Assembly (NCBI RefSeq): GCF_018918345.1
Contig: NZ_JAHLQI010000002.1
Span: forward strand, 558,001-622,000
Source of the DNA: Butyricicoccus intestinisimiae
GTDB lineage: Bacteria; Bacillota; Clostridia; Oscillospirales; Butyricicoccaceae
Reading direction: 5' to 3'
DNA: 64,000 nucleotides
Shown in pieces: positions 34,453 through 43,188 of the stretch. A program made the position numbers and the translations under genes. The number at the start of each line of letters is the position of its first letter. The stretch's first letter is position 1. The notes beneath the pieces were generated by a model. It searched no databases. It was not told where the DNA came from and saw only the letters and a list, made by a program, of their open reading frames with translations.

Positions 34453-35271
34453 TTACCACTTACGCTCGCTTTTCTTATGAAATTTCATATACAACCGTCC
34501 TGGCATAATCCCCTTAATAAAATGCTTCAAAAAATCAATGACGACGTATCCATACATATACCATGGAAACTGAAACAGCTTAAAACCAACATAGGTCACA
34601 TATACTCCATTCATACGAGATTTTAGACTTCTACGGTTTGCAGCGGCATGATCATCCCGCATCTTGTAAAGCGGCTCATCCAAATTATAACCGACATATC
34701 CCTTAGCGTAGAGCTTATACCAAAGGTTTACATCTTCAAAGCGGAGCATTTGTCTATTTTCCGTATACCCATCTACTGCTAAATACGCTTTTCTTCGTAT
34801 CATACAGGGCGCGTGGCAATGAACTGGGCTATGCTTGATAAAGTCGCGTTTTGTAGGCTTTTCAATGGCATAGCTTCGCCCCCAATCACCACTTTCATCA
34901 AAAAAGATCATCGGAGTACTGACAATGGCATATTCAGGATGTGCATCTAAAAATGCAACTTCTTTTTCAAGTCGGGTCGGAAGAGAAACATCATCTCCGT
35001 CCATCCGTGCTACATACTCGCCGGTAGCAACTTGCAGGCAACGATTAAGTGTGTGATTCAGCCCCATATTTTCTTCATTTTTAAGAAGAATGATTTTGTC
35101 GGGCAACCTTTCCCGATATGCCTTTGCCACAACATATGTGCCATCCTTTGAACCGTCATCACACAAAATAAGCTGCCAATCTGAATAAGTCTGCGCGAAA
35201 ATAGAGTCAATGGCCTCTGGTAGTGTCGTGGCACAGTTATAAACGCCCATAATAATTGAAACTTTTACCAT
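34453..35271 (-). CDS. Family 2 glycosyltransferase (rhamnosyl/galactosyl-transferase-like)
   Basis: A shorter GT2 of 272 aa. VSIIMGVYNCATTLPEAIDS, LCDDGSKDGTY and VARMDGDDVSLPTRLEKEV place it in a different GT2 subgroup from the other five, one that continues with MIRRKAYLAVDGYTENRQML and the FEDVNLWYKL motif. The preceding GT2 gene (35283-36353) ends 11 bp upstream. GGAGTG precedes the ATG. Confidence 0.88.
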   Translation of the reverse strand: MVKVSIIMGVYNCATTLPEAIDSIFAQTYSDWQLILCDDGSKDGTYVVAKAYRERLPDKIILLKNEENMGLNHTLNRCLQVATGEYVARMDGDDVSLPTRLEKEVAFLDAHPEYAIVSTPMIFFDESGDWGRSYAIEKPTKRDFIKHSPVHCHAPCMIRRKAYLAVDGYTENRQMLRFEDVNLWYKLYAKGYVGYNLDEPLYKMRDDHAAANRRSLKSRMNGVYVTYVGFKLFQFPWYMYGYVVIDFLKHFIKGIMPGRLYMKFHKKSERKW

Positions 35272-35282
35272 AATACACTCCC

Positions 35283-36353
35283 TTAGTTAGCCAACCGTGG
35301 CCGCAGATAATTCATAATTTGCAGCAGTACCGCCAGCAAAAATGTCCAACGCTTCTTACATAGCAAAAAAAATAGCTTCCATTTTGCATCGCAATATGAG
35401 GTATCAAACTGTAAAAACGCCTCTCTGTATAATGGCTTATCCAATATCTCTTTAAGATGTCGTGACTTTTTATGCATACTCTCTGAACTGCCAATTTCAT
35501 TCAATCCAAGACCAATCATGCCACAAGCAACGCGGTTCAGAAAAGGCGTACGATATTCATCCTTCCGACCAGAGCCATCTATATACTCCTGCATGACGTC
35601 ATACATAACATCCCATTTTTCCGCGAGATCCGGTTTGTGCTGTGTCGTAATAGACTGCGCATTAGACTTGCGGTAATGATAAAAACATTTGTTGATGTAG
35701 CTAACCTTGCACCCGTCAAGTGCATAGAGATTAAAAATTGTGTCTTCAGATGTGCCAACAATTCGTTCGCTGATAATTTTTCCTTTTCTCGCAATATCAG
35801 ACCTGTATAACTTCATACAAACAGAAGAAAGGCTATCGATCTGTTGAGGGTTCCTTAATTCATTACCTATCAATCCAACAACTCTACGATGAATCTTTTC
35901 TTCTGAAGCAGGTAGTTCATAAGAAAAGTTAAAATCAAAGAGGGGAGATGATATACTCTTTTGTGGATATTCCCGCACATAGCCAAACATAACACAATCA
36001 GCATTGTCTATAAGTGCAATACTCAAACAGTCTGATACTGTGTTTGGTTCAAGCCAATCATCACTATCTACAACTACGATATAATTACCATTGGCGTTTT
36101 GAATTCCTGTCTCCCTAGCAGAAGATAGCCCACCGTTTTCTTTATGAATTACTCGAACGCGCTTATCCTTGGACGCGTAAGCATTGCAAAGTTGCGGACA
36201 TTCATCCGGACTTCCATCATCCACCAAAATTATTTCTACGTTTCTGTAGGTCTGCGACAGAAGACTTTCTACGCACTGTTTGAGATATTTTTCTGCATTA
36301 TACACGGGAACAATGATTGACACTTTTATGGATTGAGCATCTATTTCTTGCAT
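35283..36353 (-). CDS. Family 2 glycosyltransferase
   Basis: A 356-aa GT2. VSIIVPVYNAEKYLKQCVES, LVDDGSPDECPQLCNAYA and VVDSDDWLEPNTV mark the GT-A core. The start at 36353 (MQEIDAQSIKVS) with AAGGGG upstream lies 10 bp after the stop of the EpsG-like gene; the longer frame would overlap it. It is the first gene of the AT-richer variable block. Confidence 0.87.
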   Translation of the reverse strand: MQEIDAQSIKVSIIVPVYNAEKYLKQCVESLLSQTYRNVEIILVDDGSPDECPQLCNAYASKDKRVRVIHKENGGLSSARETGIQNANGNYIVVVDSDDWLEPNTVSDCLSIALIDNADCVMFGYVREYPQKSISSPLFDFNFSYELPASEEKIHRRVVGLIGNELRNPQQIDSLSSVCMKLYRSDIARKGKIISERIVGTSEDTIFNLYALDGCKVSYINKCFYHYRKSNAQSITTQHKPDLAEKWDVMYDVMQEYIDGSGRKDEYRTPFLNRVACGMIGLGLNEIGSSESMHKKSRHLKEILDKPLYREAFLQFDTSYCDAKWKLFFLLCKKRWTFLLAVLLQIMNYLRPRLAN

Positions 36354-36363
36354 GTTACACCCC

Positions 36364-37467
36364 TTACAATATCCCCCACGTCGCATGCATCTGATAATAA
36401 AAGAACACCAAATAGCATCCGCACGTCAGCGCGTACATCAATTTTTTGGATCGTTCATTGAATGCATGCTCAAAAATCCACGGCAGAAGAATATAAGAAT
36501 ACAATGACGTGTAAATCGGCATGCGTCCGATATAAATACCGCTGGTAAACATCGAAACAACGTACAGGCCTGCGGTTACAATCGACATATTTGCCGCCAA
36601 ATTTACCACAGGGTCTCCGGATTCCTCTATATACTTAATTCCCAAGAAGGCAAAGACTGCCGGCACGGAGTATACCAGAACACGGATAAAGCTCGTGCCA
36701 TCATCCGTTGTCCATATTTCATTTGTCGTCATATCGCTGTACTGTGTGTCTGTCAGCACATTTTGCAAAAGCTGCGTAAACTGATCGACACCTGTAATGA
36801 TTAAGAGAATACCTGCGATAAACAGCAAGGTTTTCTTGTTCCACGCCTTGCCTTGTGCAAGAAAGATGATGAGCAGCATAAACAGCGCAGAGCCATGTAT
36901 CGTTGCAGCCAGCAAAATGACAAGGATAACCGGAAGATATTTTTTTTTGAGCAGCAGCCCTGTGCAGGCAAAAATAATCGTTACCGCAAGAAATTGACGC
37001 ATGCCGTTATGCATCCACGACAGATAATCGGTCGATGCAACAAACAAAAACATACTGAGCCAAAAGTTCGTAGAATACTTTCGGAATACGATGACAATAC
37101 AAAGCATCTGTACAATCGCAATCAGCATGAAGAAAATTATATCGGAATTGCCAATGATGCTCTTAATCAATACAGTCAAAAAAGTGAAGCCCTTGTCTTT
37201 GGCCGTATCTGATACAGCCTGAGAAATTTGCGATAACGAGGATGCGGATTCTCGAAATGTTTTCCGATAGGTCTCTGTATCGCCGATATTTTTTCGATAA
37301 CCAGCCCAAATAATATATGGCAGTACAAAAATGACAGCGGATGACATGGTCCAGCGATATTCTCGTTTTCCCATCACCATAACCGGCTGTTTTGGCAGAG
37401 CCCACGCTATGATTCCGCCAGCTGCAAACATCCAGATCAGCAGCCACCAGTAATTTGTCAGTGTCAT
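36364..37467 (-). CDS. EpsG-family polysaccharide polymerase (Wzy function)
   Basis: A 367-aa membrane protein with about ten transmembrane segments. YRKNIGDTETYRKTF near residue 60 and DYLSWMHNGMRQFLAVTIIF in the middle match EpsG-type proteins, which are thought to polymerise repeat units outside the membrane. It is the only candidate polymerase in the cluster. GGGGAG precedes the ATG. Confidence 0.82.
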   Translation of the reverse strand: MTLTNYWWLLIWMFAAGGIIAWALPKQPVMVMGKREYRWTMSSAVIFVLPYIIWAGYRKNIGDTETYRKTFRESASSLSQISQAVSDTAKDKGFTFLTVLIKSIIGNSDIIFFMLIAIVQMLCIVIVFRKYSTNFWLSMFLFVASTDYLSWMHNGMRQFLAVTIIFACTGLLLKKKYLPVILVILLAATIHGSALFMLLIIFLAQGKAWNKKTLLFIAGILLIITGVDQFTQLLQNVLTDTQYSDMTTNEIWTTDDGTSFIRVLVYSVPAVFAFLGIKYIEESGDPVVNLAANMSIVTAGLYVVSMFTSGIYIGRMPIYTSLYSYILLPWIFEHAFNERSKKLMYALTCGCYLVFFYYQMHATWGIL

Positions 37468-37486
37468 CTTTCTTTCTCCCCAAATC

Positions 37487-39352
37487 TTACATCAGTGCGT
37501 TCTTTGTCTCCCGCACAACCTGTTCTTTTCCAAATTGCTGTTCTATCCATTTGCGTCCGGCAAGTCCCATTTGTTCTCTCTGTGCTCTGTCGATGGACAG
37601 CATGTGTTTCATCGCCCGATACAGCGCCTGCGCATCACCCTTCGGCACCAAAAAACCGCTTTTTTGATCGACGACCGCTTCCCTGCATCCGGGAATATCC
37701 GATGTGATCACCGGGCGTCCTGTCGCGGCTGCTTCCAAAAGGACATTGCTCATGCCCTCATGATAAGACGGCAGCACCACACAGTCGCACGCAGCATAGA
37801 ACGGGCGCGGTTCTTGCTGAAATCCATGAAATACAACGATGCCTTGCGCAGACAGTTGATTGATTCGCTGTTTATATGCATCTTCAAAGAATCCAACAAG
37901 GTCTAATACAAAGGAATAGCCTTCCTCATGCAGCTGCTCGCAGGCATCCAGCAATTCATCCATTCCTTTTTCCTTCATAATGCGCCCCAGATATAAAAAA
38001 TGAACGCATGCATTTTCCGGATATGCTTGATAGAAATACGCCTGTACGTCAACGCCTGCGCCGTGCAGCACGGTTATTTTCTCTTGTGAGACAATCTTTC
38101 GATTGATAAATTCCTGCGCATTGGCTGTATTTTCAAAAAATACGGTTTTCACGCCGCGAAATGCTTCCCGATATAAAATCGTAACCGCTTTGGCCAATCT
38201 CGGCTTTTGAAACGCCGTTCCCAGCCCCTGTACATTGGCGCAAAACGGAATGTGCAGAGCACGGCAGCACAAGCCCGCGTAAATATTGGGCTTGATGGAG
38301 TATGTAATGACCAGATTCGGTTTTTCCTGTTTGAGCAGCTGATAATATGTATGAATCAATTTGGCATCTGTGGCGGGATTGATTCCGCGGCGGTCAACGT
38401 CTATATTGACGCACCGCATTCCCAATGCCATAAAATCTTGTTCATGACCGACAAACGGCATTCCCAAAACCACTTCGTGTTCTTTCGCCAAATCTTCTAT
38501 CAATTCTCGGCGAAACCTCCACAGCATATAGGAATGATTGGTCAAGATGACAATCTTTTTTCTTTGCTGACCGTTTCCCGTTCCGCCTTCCACAACGCCC
38601 TCATGTTTGAGAACAGAAGCGATGGTTCCAAAAAAGCATTTTACATCAAAGGAAAAGCTCTCTTTTTGCACATATTCCCCGTCATAGCGCGCCTTTTCTG
38701 CGATTTCCAGCTCATCTCTGCCGTTAATTTGCGCCCAGCCGGTGAGTCCCGGCCGAATATCATTGGCGCCGCATGCATCGCGCGCAGCGATCAAATCTTC
38801 CTGATTCCACAGCGCGGGCCGCGGGCCGATGATGCTCATATTTCCCACAAAGATATCCCAAATCTGCGGCAATTCATCCAGGCTGTATTTTCGCAAAAAT
38901 CGCCCGACACGGGTGAGATATTGCTCCGGATCCTGCAGCAAATGCGTCGGCATATCATGCGGCGTATCCATTTTCATGCTGCGAAATTTATGCAGCGGAA
39001 AATATGCTTTATTTTTTCCCACGCGCTTTTGTGTGAACAAAACAGGTCCCGGATCATCCAGATATACGGCAGCGGAAATCACAGCATAAACCGGCGCCAA
39101 TGCAATCAGCCCGCCAAAAGACAAGGTTTTGTCTGCAATGCGTTTCCATGTTGCATCATATGCAGATACATGCTTTGGAGTGGCGCATTTTTCCTGCTGC
39201 TCTTGCGCAGACCCATATTCCTGTTCCTGCTGTTTGCGCTGCGCTTTCGCGGCAGCAGACAGTCCAAGATATGCCATTCCCAGCGCAGCAGCGGCAACGC
39301 CCGCCGCAAGCCATCGTTTTTTCCGTTTACTCTGCATATCTTTACGCGCCAT
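37487..39352 (-). CDS. Phosphoglycosyltransferase-GT4 fusion protein
   Basis: A 621-residue two-enzyme fusion. An N-terminal transmembrane segment and linker (1-65) are followed by a monotopic phosphoglycosyltransferase (about 66-255) with DKTLSFGGLIALAP, HKFRSMKMDTP, KYSLDELPQIWDIFVGNMS and GPRPALW. The second half (about 265-621) is a GT4 with TNHSYMLWRFRRELIEDL, YLGRIMKEKGMDELL and SYHEGMSNVLLEAAATGRP. The first domain puts a sugar phosphate on undecaprenyl phosphate; the second would add the next sugar to the product. An extra N-terminal alanine-rich helix with a charged QE-rich stretch precedes the catalytic part. An intact single frame excludes a stop-read artefact. Confidence 0.9.
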   Translation of the reverse strand: MARKDMQSKRKKRWLAAGVAAAALGMAYLGLSAAAKAQRKQQEQEYGSAQEQQEKCATPKHVSAYDATWKRIADKTLSFGGLIALAPVYAVISAAVYLDDPGPVLFTQKRVGKNKAYFPLHKFRSMKMDTPHDMPTHLLQDPEQYLTRVGRFLRKYSLDELPQIWDIFVGNMSIIGPRPALWNQEDLIAARDACGANDIRPGLTGWAQINGRDELEIAEKARYDGEYVQKESFSFDVKCFFGTIASVLKHEGVVEGGTGNGQQRKKIVILTNHSYMLWRFRRELIEDLAKEHEVVLGMPFVGHEQDFMALGMRCVNIDVDRRGINPATDAKLIHTYYQLLKQEKPNLVITYSIKPNIYAGLCCRALHIPFCANVQGLGTAFQKPRLAKAVTILYREAFRGVKTVFFENTANAQEFINRKIVSQEKITVLHGAGVDVQAYFYQAYPENACVHFLYLGRIMKEKGMDELLDACEQLHEEGYSFVLDLVGFFEDAYKQRINQLSAQGIVVFHGFQQEPRPFYAACDCVVLPSYHEGMSNVLLEAAATGRPVITSDIPGCREAVVDQKSGFLVPKGDAQALYRAMKHMLSIDRAQREQMGLAGRKWIEQQFGKEQVVRETKNALM

Positions 39353-39360
39353 GTCCTTCC

Positions 39361-40869
39361 TTATCCATTCTTTGAAGAATGTTTCTCCTGTTTTTCGCCA
39401 TAGCCATAGCCGTAGCCATACCCATAACCATAACCATACTTTCTGCCATATCCATACCGGCCATAATATCCGTAGCCATAGCCGTAGCCATAGCCTGTGA
39501 TACCGGCTTCGATTCCGTTGATGGTATAGCCAATCAGTGTTGTTCCCGTTTCTGCCAGCAGTTCCGCCGCTGACAAAATCTGATCCACGCGAGTCTTATC
39601 GTGTCGTGCGACCAATACCGCATTGTGCACGCAGCGGGCGAACAGCAGGGCATCCGCCAATTCGCCGCACGGCGGTGTATCAATGATGATGTAGTCGAAC
39701 AGGGGCTGCAGCTTGTCCAGCATCAATTCAATATTTTTCTGCTGAAATGCATCCCATTCTTCCGCTTCCAGCGGTCTGCCCGTCAACACGCGCAGACCGT
39801 CAGAGCCATATGTCTGAAAGCTGTCCGCAGCCAGCGGCGCACCTTCCAGTGCATCAATCGTACCATATGCGCCCGGTTCCAGCCCCATCGCTCCTGCCAC
39901 TGCCGGCTTTCGCAGGTTGCCGTCCACCAGCACGACACGCTTGCCCTTTTGCGCCAAAGAAATTGCCAAATTGACTGCGACAGTTGTTTTGCCTTCGCCT
40001 TCTGCGGCACTGGTCACAAATACGGTGCCGCTTCTCTGTTCCTCCGCCGCTTTCATAACACGATTGCGCACCACGCGAATGCGTTCGCCCAGCATTCCAG
40101 CTTGGTTTTGTTTGTCTACCAAAATCTGTTCCTTGCTCTTATCGCTGCGCTTTTTCACCTTGATAAACGGAATACCGCCCAGATACGGCACACTGAGTAC
40201 AGATTTCAAATCTTCTTCTCGGCGAACCGTCTTTCTGGTGCGCGCGTCAAACAGCAGGAACAGCAGACACAGAATCATGCCGCCACACGCGCCCTTGACC
40301 GCAGACCGCTTAAAGCTGAGCTGATTTACCGGCTGCTCCGGCACACCGCTTTCATCCATCTGCTTCAGCTCGGTGTCACCGATGATATACTCTGCAACGG
40401 ACGGATAGTTCTGAATGACAGCCTGCAGCACATCATATGCTGTCTGCGCGTCTTTCGCACGAACACGAATGGTAAACAGTGCCGTGCCCTCCATCGAATC
40501 CGCTGTGATGGTTGCCGGAACCGAATCCATATCCAAGCTCTTTGCAACGACGTCGCTCAGCGCGCCGCTCGTCAAGATATACGGAAAGGTTTGGCTCAGC
40601 TGGCTGGCACTGGTCTCATTATAATAATTGGTGTATGCGGCGTTGTCGCTGTATGCCGTCTTGCTGTTGACGACGAAGGTAGAATACGCTTCATACGTCG
40701 GTGTGAATGCAATAATGACGGCAAACGCCGACACAATCGCGCAGGTTGCAACGACAACAATGCACAACAGCCAAAATCGTTTGAGACCGCGCCAAATGTC
40801 ATCGACAATGGCGAGCAGGTCCATTTTTTCCAGTTCTTCTTCTCGGAGATTATTTTGCTGTTTTTCCAT
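39361..40869 (-). CDS. Wzz-tyrosine kinase fusion with Gly-Tyr repeat tail (CapB/CpsD-like)
   Basis: A 502-aa chain-length and BY-kinase protein. A Wzz domain with two transmembrane helices (about 30-55 and 200-220) precedes a kinase with Walker A AAEGEGKTTVAVN, Walker A' VLVDGNLRKP and Walker B YIIIDTPP. The C-terminal tail holds 15 tyrosines within roughly 33 residues in a GY repeat, broken by GRY and GRKY, then a Lys/Ser-rich end. BY-kinases autophosphorylate C-terminal tyrosine clusters to control polymer length; this tail is longer and more regular than usual. The ATG at 40869 has GGAGGT upstream and overlaps the previous kinase by 20 bp. Confidence 0.9.
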   Translation of the reverse strand: MEKQQNNLREEELEKMDLLAIVDDIWRGLKRFWLLCIVVVATCAIVSAFAVIIAFTPTYEAYSTFVVNSKTAYSDNAAYTNYYNETSASQLSQTFPYILTSGALSDVVAKSLDMDSVPATITADSMEGTALFTIRVRAKDAQTAYDVLQAVIQNYPSVAEYIIGDTELKQMDESGVPEQPVNQLSFKRSAVKGACGGMILCLLFLLFDARTRKTVRREEDLKSVLSVPYLGGIPFIKVKKRSDKSKEQILVDKQNQAGMLGERIRVVRNRVMKAAEEQRSGTVFVTSAAEGEGKTTVAVNLAISLAQKGKRVVLVDGNLRKPAVAGAMGLEPGAYGTIDALEGAPLAADSFQTYGSDGLRVLTGRPLEAEEWDAFQQKNIELMLDKLQPLFDYIIIDTPPCGELADALLFARCVHNAVLVARHDKTRVDQILSAAELLAETGTTLIGYTINGIEAGITGYGYGYGYGYYGRYGYGRKYGYGYGYGYGYGYGEKQEKHSSKNG

Positions 40870-42250
40870 AATGACCTCCATATGATACATGTGCATGCTC
40901 GCTTGTCTTTGATGCACTGCTGCGCACCTTGCCGCTCATGCTGTTGTTCAGCACACAGCCGAGCACCGGTGCATCCGTCTGATTGAGAATATCAATGCAG
41001 TCATTGATTTTGCTTGCCAGCACGGCATCTTCCCGCACGACCAGAATGGTTGTATCCGCCAGTCGTGCCATTTCCTCCGTATCAGATACCAGTGCAAGCG
41101 GCGCCGTATCCAAAATAATATAATCCATCTGGGCGCGATATCTGTGAATCATCTGGCGCAGTTCGCCGGATTCCATGACCAGCTCCGCAGAATCATTCGC
41201 TTTGCTGTTAAACAGCACATACATAGCTGTTGTTTTATACGGCATGGCAACCCGTTCCGCTGTACCGCGGCGCAGTTCCTGAAGCAAATCAATGCTTTCA
41301 TGCTCCGGACGCTGGAAAATTTTATACTGCGATGGTTTGCGAAAATCACAGTCAATCAGCAAAACATGCTTGCCTTCTTTTGCCAGTGCCATGGCAAGAT
41401 TGGCTGCCACCGTCGATTTGCCTTCGTTTTCCGCCACACTGGTAATCAGTGCGACTTTTGCCTGCTTGCGGTCCATTCGGCTGCGCACGCGCGATGCCAT
41501 CATCCGGTTGGACTCCACAAACGCAAAGCTGCGCAGCGGATTGTCCATCAGCATAGACGGATGCTCTTTGTTTTTCTGCCTGCGCACGCGCTCATGGGAA
41601 ATGCTGCCGAGCAGCTTTGCATCCACCTTTTCGCGCACCTGATGCGCATTTTTGACGGTATCTCTCCGATATGACAGCACGGCGATATAGAAAATACCCA
41701 GCGCCAGCGCAAGGAAAAACGCATATGCCATCGGTTTGATCGGGCTTCGCGAATTGATCGGTGCGAGCGGGATGCTCGGCTGCTGAATCACATACATGAT
41801 GACATTGCCGAGAACATAATCCGAAACCGTATTATAATTACTCATAATGGAACGAATGGTTCGATATGCATCCATCGCGGAATTTGCCGAAACATTGAGC
41901 TCCACCATGTTTGTCTTTTCAATTTGCTTTACAGAGGTCTCCGCGGTGAAGGTATCCTGTCCCAAATCCTTTGCCACGGTCTTTTTGAGCACTGTGCTGT
42001 CAAGCAGCTGTGTAAAGCGTTTTGCCAAATCCTCCGCCGAGGAAAGATCCTGATAAATCGTGTTATTGGTGCTCTTTGCCGAGACGGTAAAAATTGCTTT
42101 TGCCGTGTACTCCGGCTGATACGTCTGCACAACAGCCACGTTGGTCAGCAGGCTCACAGAGACGGCAAACAGCAGGATGGTCGCCCATTCGTGCAACACA
42201 TCTCTCAGGATACTAAAAATGTCAATCTGTTTTGTCAGATTCTGTTCCAT
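40850..42250 (-). CDS. Wzz-tyrosine kinase fusion, second copy (short tail)
   Basis: A 466-aa Wzz/BY-kinase fusion. TM1 (about 25-45) and TM2 (about 175-195, after the Pro-rich SIPLAPINSRSPIKP) flank the periplasmic-type domain. The kinase has SVAENEGKSTVAAN, LLIDCDFRKP and YIILDTAP. Its C-terminus has only two tyrosines (HVSYGGHYGKTAK), unlike the Tyr-rich neighbour. The two paralogues are clearly diverged and may form a mixed complex. ATG at 42250 was chosen because GGGGG lies 6 nt upstream; the preceding ATG overlaps the ribosome site. Confidence 0.88.
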   Translation of the reverse strand: MEQNLTKQIDIFSILRDVLHEWATILLFAVSVSLLTNVAVVQTYQPEYTAKAIFTVSAKSTNNTIYQDLSSAEDLAKRFTQLLDSTVLKKTVAKDLGQDTFTAETSVKQIEKTNMVELNVSANSAMDAYRTIRSIMSNYNTVSDYVLGNVIMYVIQQPSIPLAPINSRSPIKPMAYAFFLALALGIFYIAVLSYRRDTVKNAHQVREKVDAKLLGSISHERVRRQKNKEHPSMLMDNPLRSFAFVESNRMMASRVRSRMDRKQAKVALITSVAENEGKSTVAANLAMALAKEGKHVLLIDCDFRKPSQYKIFQRPEHESIDLLQELRRGTAERVAMPYKTTAMYVLFNSKANDSAELVMESGELRQMIHRYRAQMDYIILDTAPLALVSDTEEMARLADTTILVVREDAVLASKINDCIDILNQTDAPVLGCVLNNSMSGKVRSSASKTSEHAHVSYGGHYGKTAK

Positions 42251-42261
42251 GCCCATCCCCC

Positions 42262-43155
42262 TTATTCTGTCACGACAACAATCAGCCGCGTCGAACCGGT
42301 TCGGCCGTTTTTGTCCTGCATGGTGTAGGTCAGCTCATAGGTTCCCGGCTTTTTTCTGTTTACGCTGCCGGAAACCGAGATGCTGCTTGCGGGCAAAGCC
42401 GTTGCCGTCTGCCCGACGGCTGCCGCCGTGCTGGGCGCCGTAAAGCTGCCGTTCTCTTGCTTGGTGTATGTGGTATCTCCAATTTCAATGTCCTTGACAT
42501 AGCTCATGGGATCTATTTTCTTTCCCTTGTCAATGTATATCAGATAGTTGCTCAGACCAATCTTTGCGCTGGAATTGTAATCCGACTGCGACAGCATGGT
42601 GACGGTCGCTGTCAGGCGCGATACATCGCCGGCGCTGTTCGTCACGGTAAACTCCAGCGGATACTCGCCCTCGGTATCGTTCGGAATGCGGTACTTATCT
42701 GTGATTTTGACACTGGCAGACAAATTGCCGTCCAGCTGATCGGTCGCGCCGATGTTGTCCAAAACATCATCCGCACCGAGCGCATACTGCAGCGGGCCGT
42801 CCAGCGTAAACTGCGGCGCATGATAATCGTTGTATGTCACGCTGCGCTGCGCCTTGCTCACATTGCCGTCCGAGTCAAAGGCAACGATGGTCATGGTACG
42901 GGTATCTCCCTCCATCAGATTGCTCATATTCTCAATCATCAGGTTTTGGGAAACATCTCCATCCGTATTGTCTTGCGCCGTCACCCCTTGCAGCAGGTCT
43001 TTTTCCGAGGCCTCCGCAGACACCGTGATGCTGTCCGTATCCATAGAAATGGCCGGCCCGCTTTTGTCCGTCATCATCTGCATCACTTGTGACACGGCAA
43101 ACGCCGCGGCTGCAATGACAAACAGTACAATGGTAAAAATTCGTGTTCGTCTCAT
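42262..43155 (-). CDS. Exported protein with Ig/cadherin-like repeats (DUF5011-like)
   Basis: A 297-residue protein with an N-terminal membrane anchor or signal (MRRTRIFTIVLFVIAAAAFA) and extracellular domains. Segments such as LLQGVTAQDNTDGDVS and NIGATDQLDGNLSASVKIT resemble DUF5011/HYR-like beta-sandwich repeats, and the end reads GTYELTYTMQDKNGRTG. No catalytic motif was found. It lies between the dehydratase and the kinase genes, which suggests a role in the export or anchoring of the polymer. GGAG precedes the ATG. Confidence 0.75.
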   Translation of the reverse strand: MRRTRIFTIVLFVIAAAAFAVSQVMQMMTDKSGPAISMDTDSITVSAEASEKDLLQGVTAQDNTDGDVSQNLMIENMSNLMEGDTRTMTIVAFDSDGNVSKAQRSVTYNDYHAPQFTLDGPLQYALGADDVLDNIGATDQLDGNLSASVKITDKYRIPNDTEGEYPLEFTVTNSAGDVSRLTATVTMLSQSDYNSSAKIGLSNYLIYIDKGKKIDPMSYVKDIEIGDTTYTKQENGSFTAPSTAAAVGQTATALPASSISVSGSVNRKKPGTYELTYTMQDKNGRTGSTRLIVVVTE

Positions 43156-43188
43156 TGTTTTCTCCTGCTTTCCAAGCGAACGATGCGT

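Noticed and set aside
39394-39492. Short tandem repeat as a non-coding satellite
   Set aside because: The repeat is in frame inside the kinase gene and encodes its Gly-Tyr tail.
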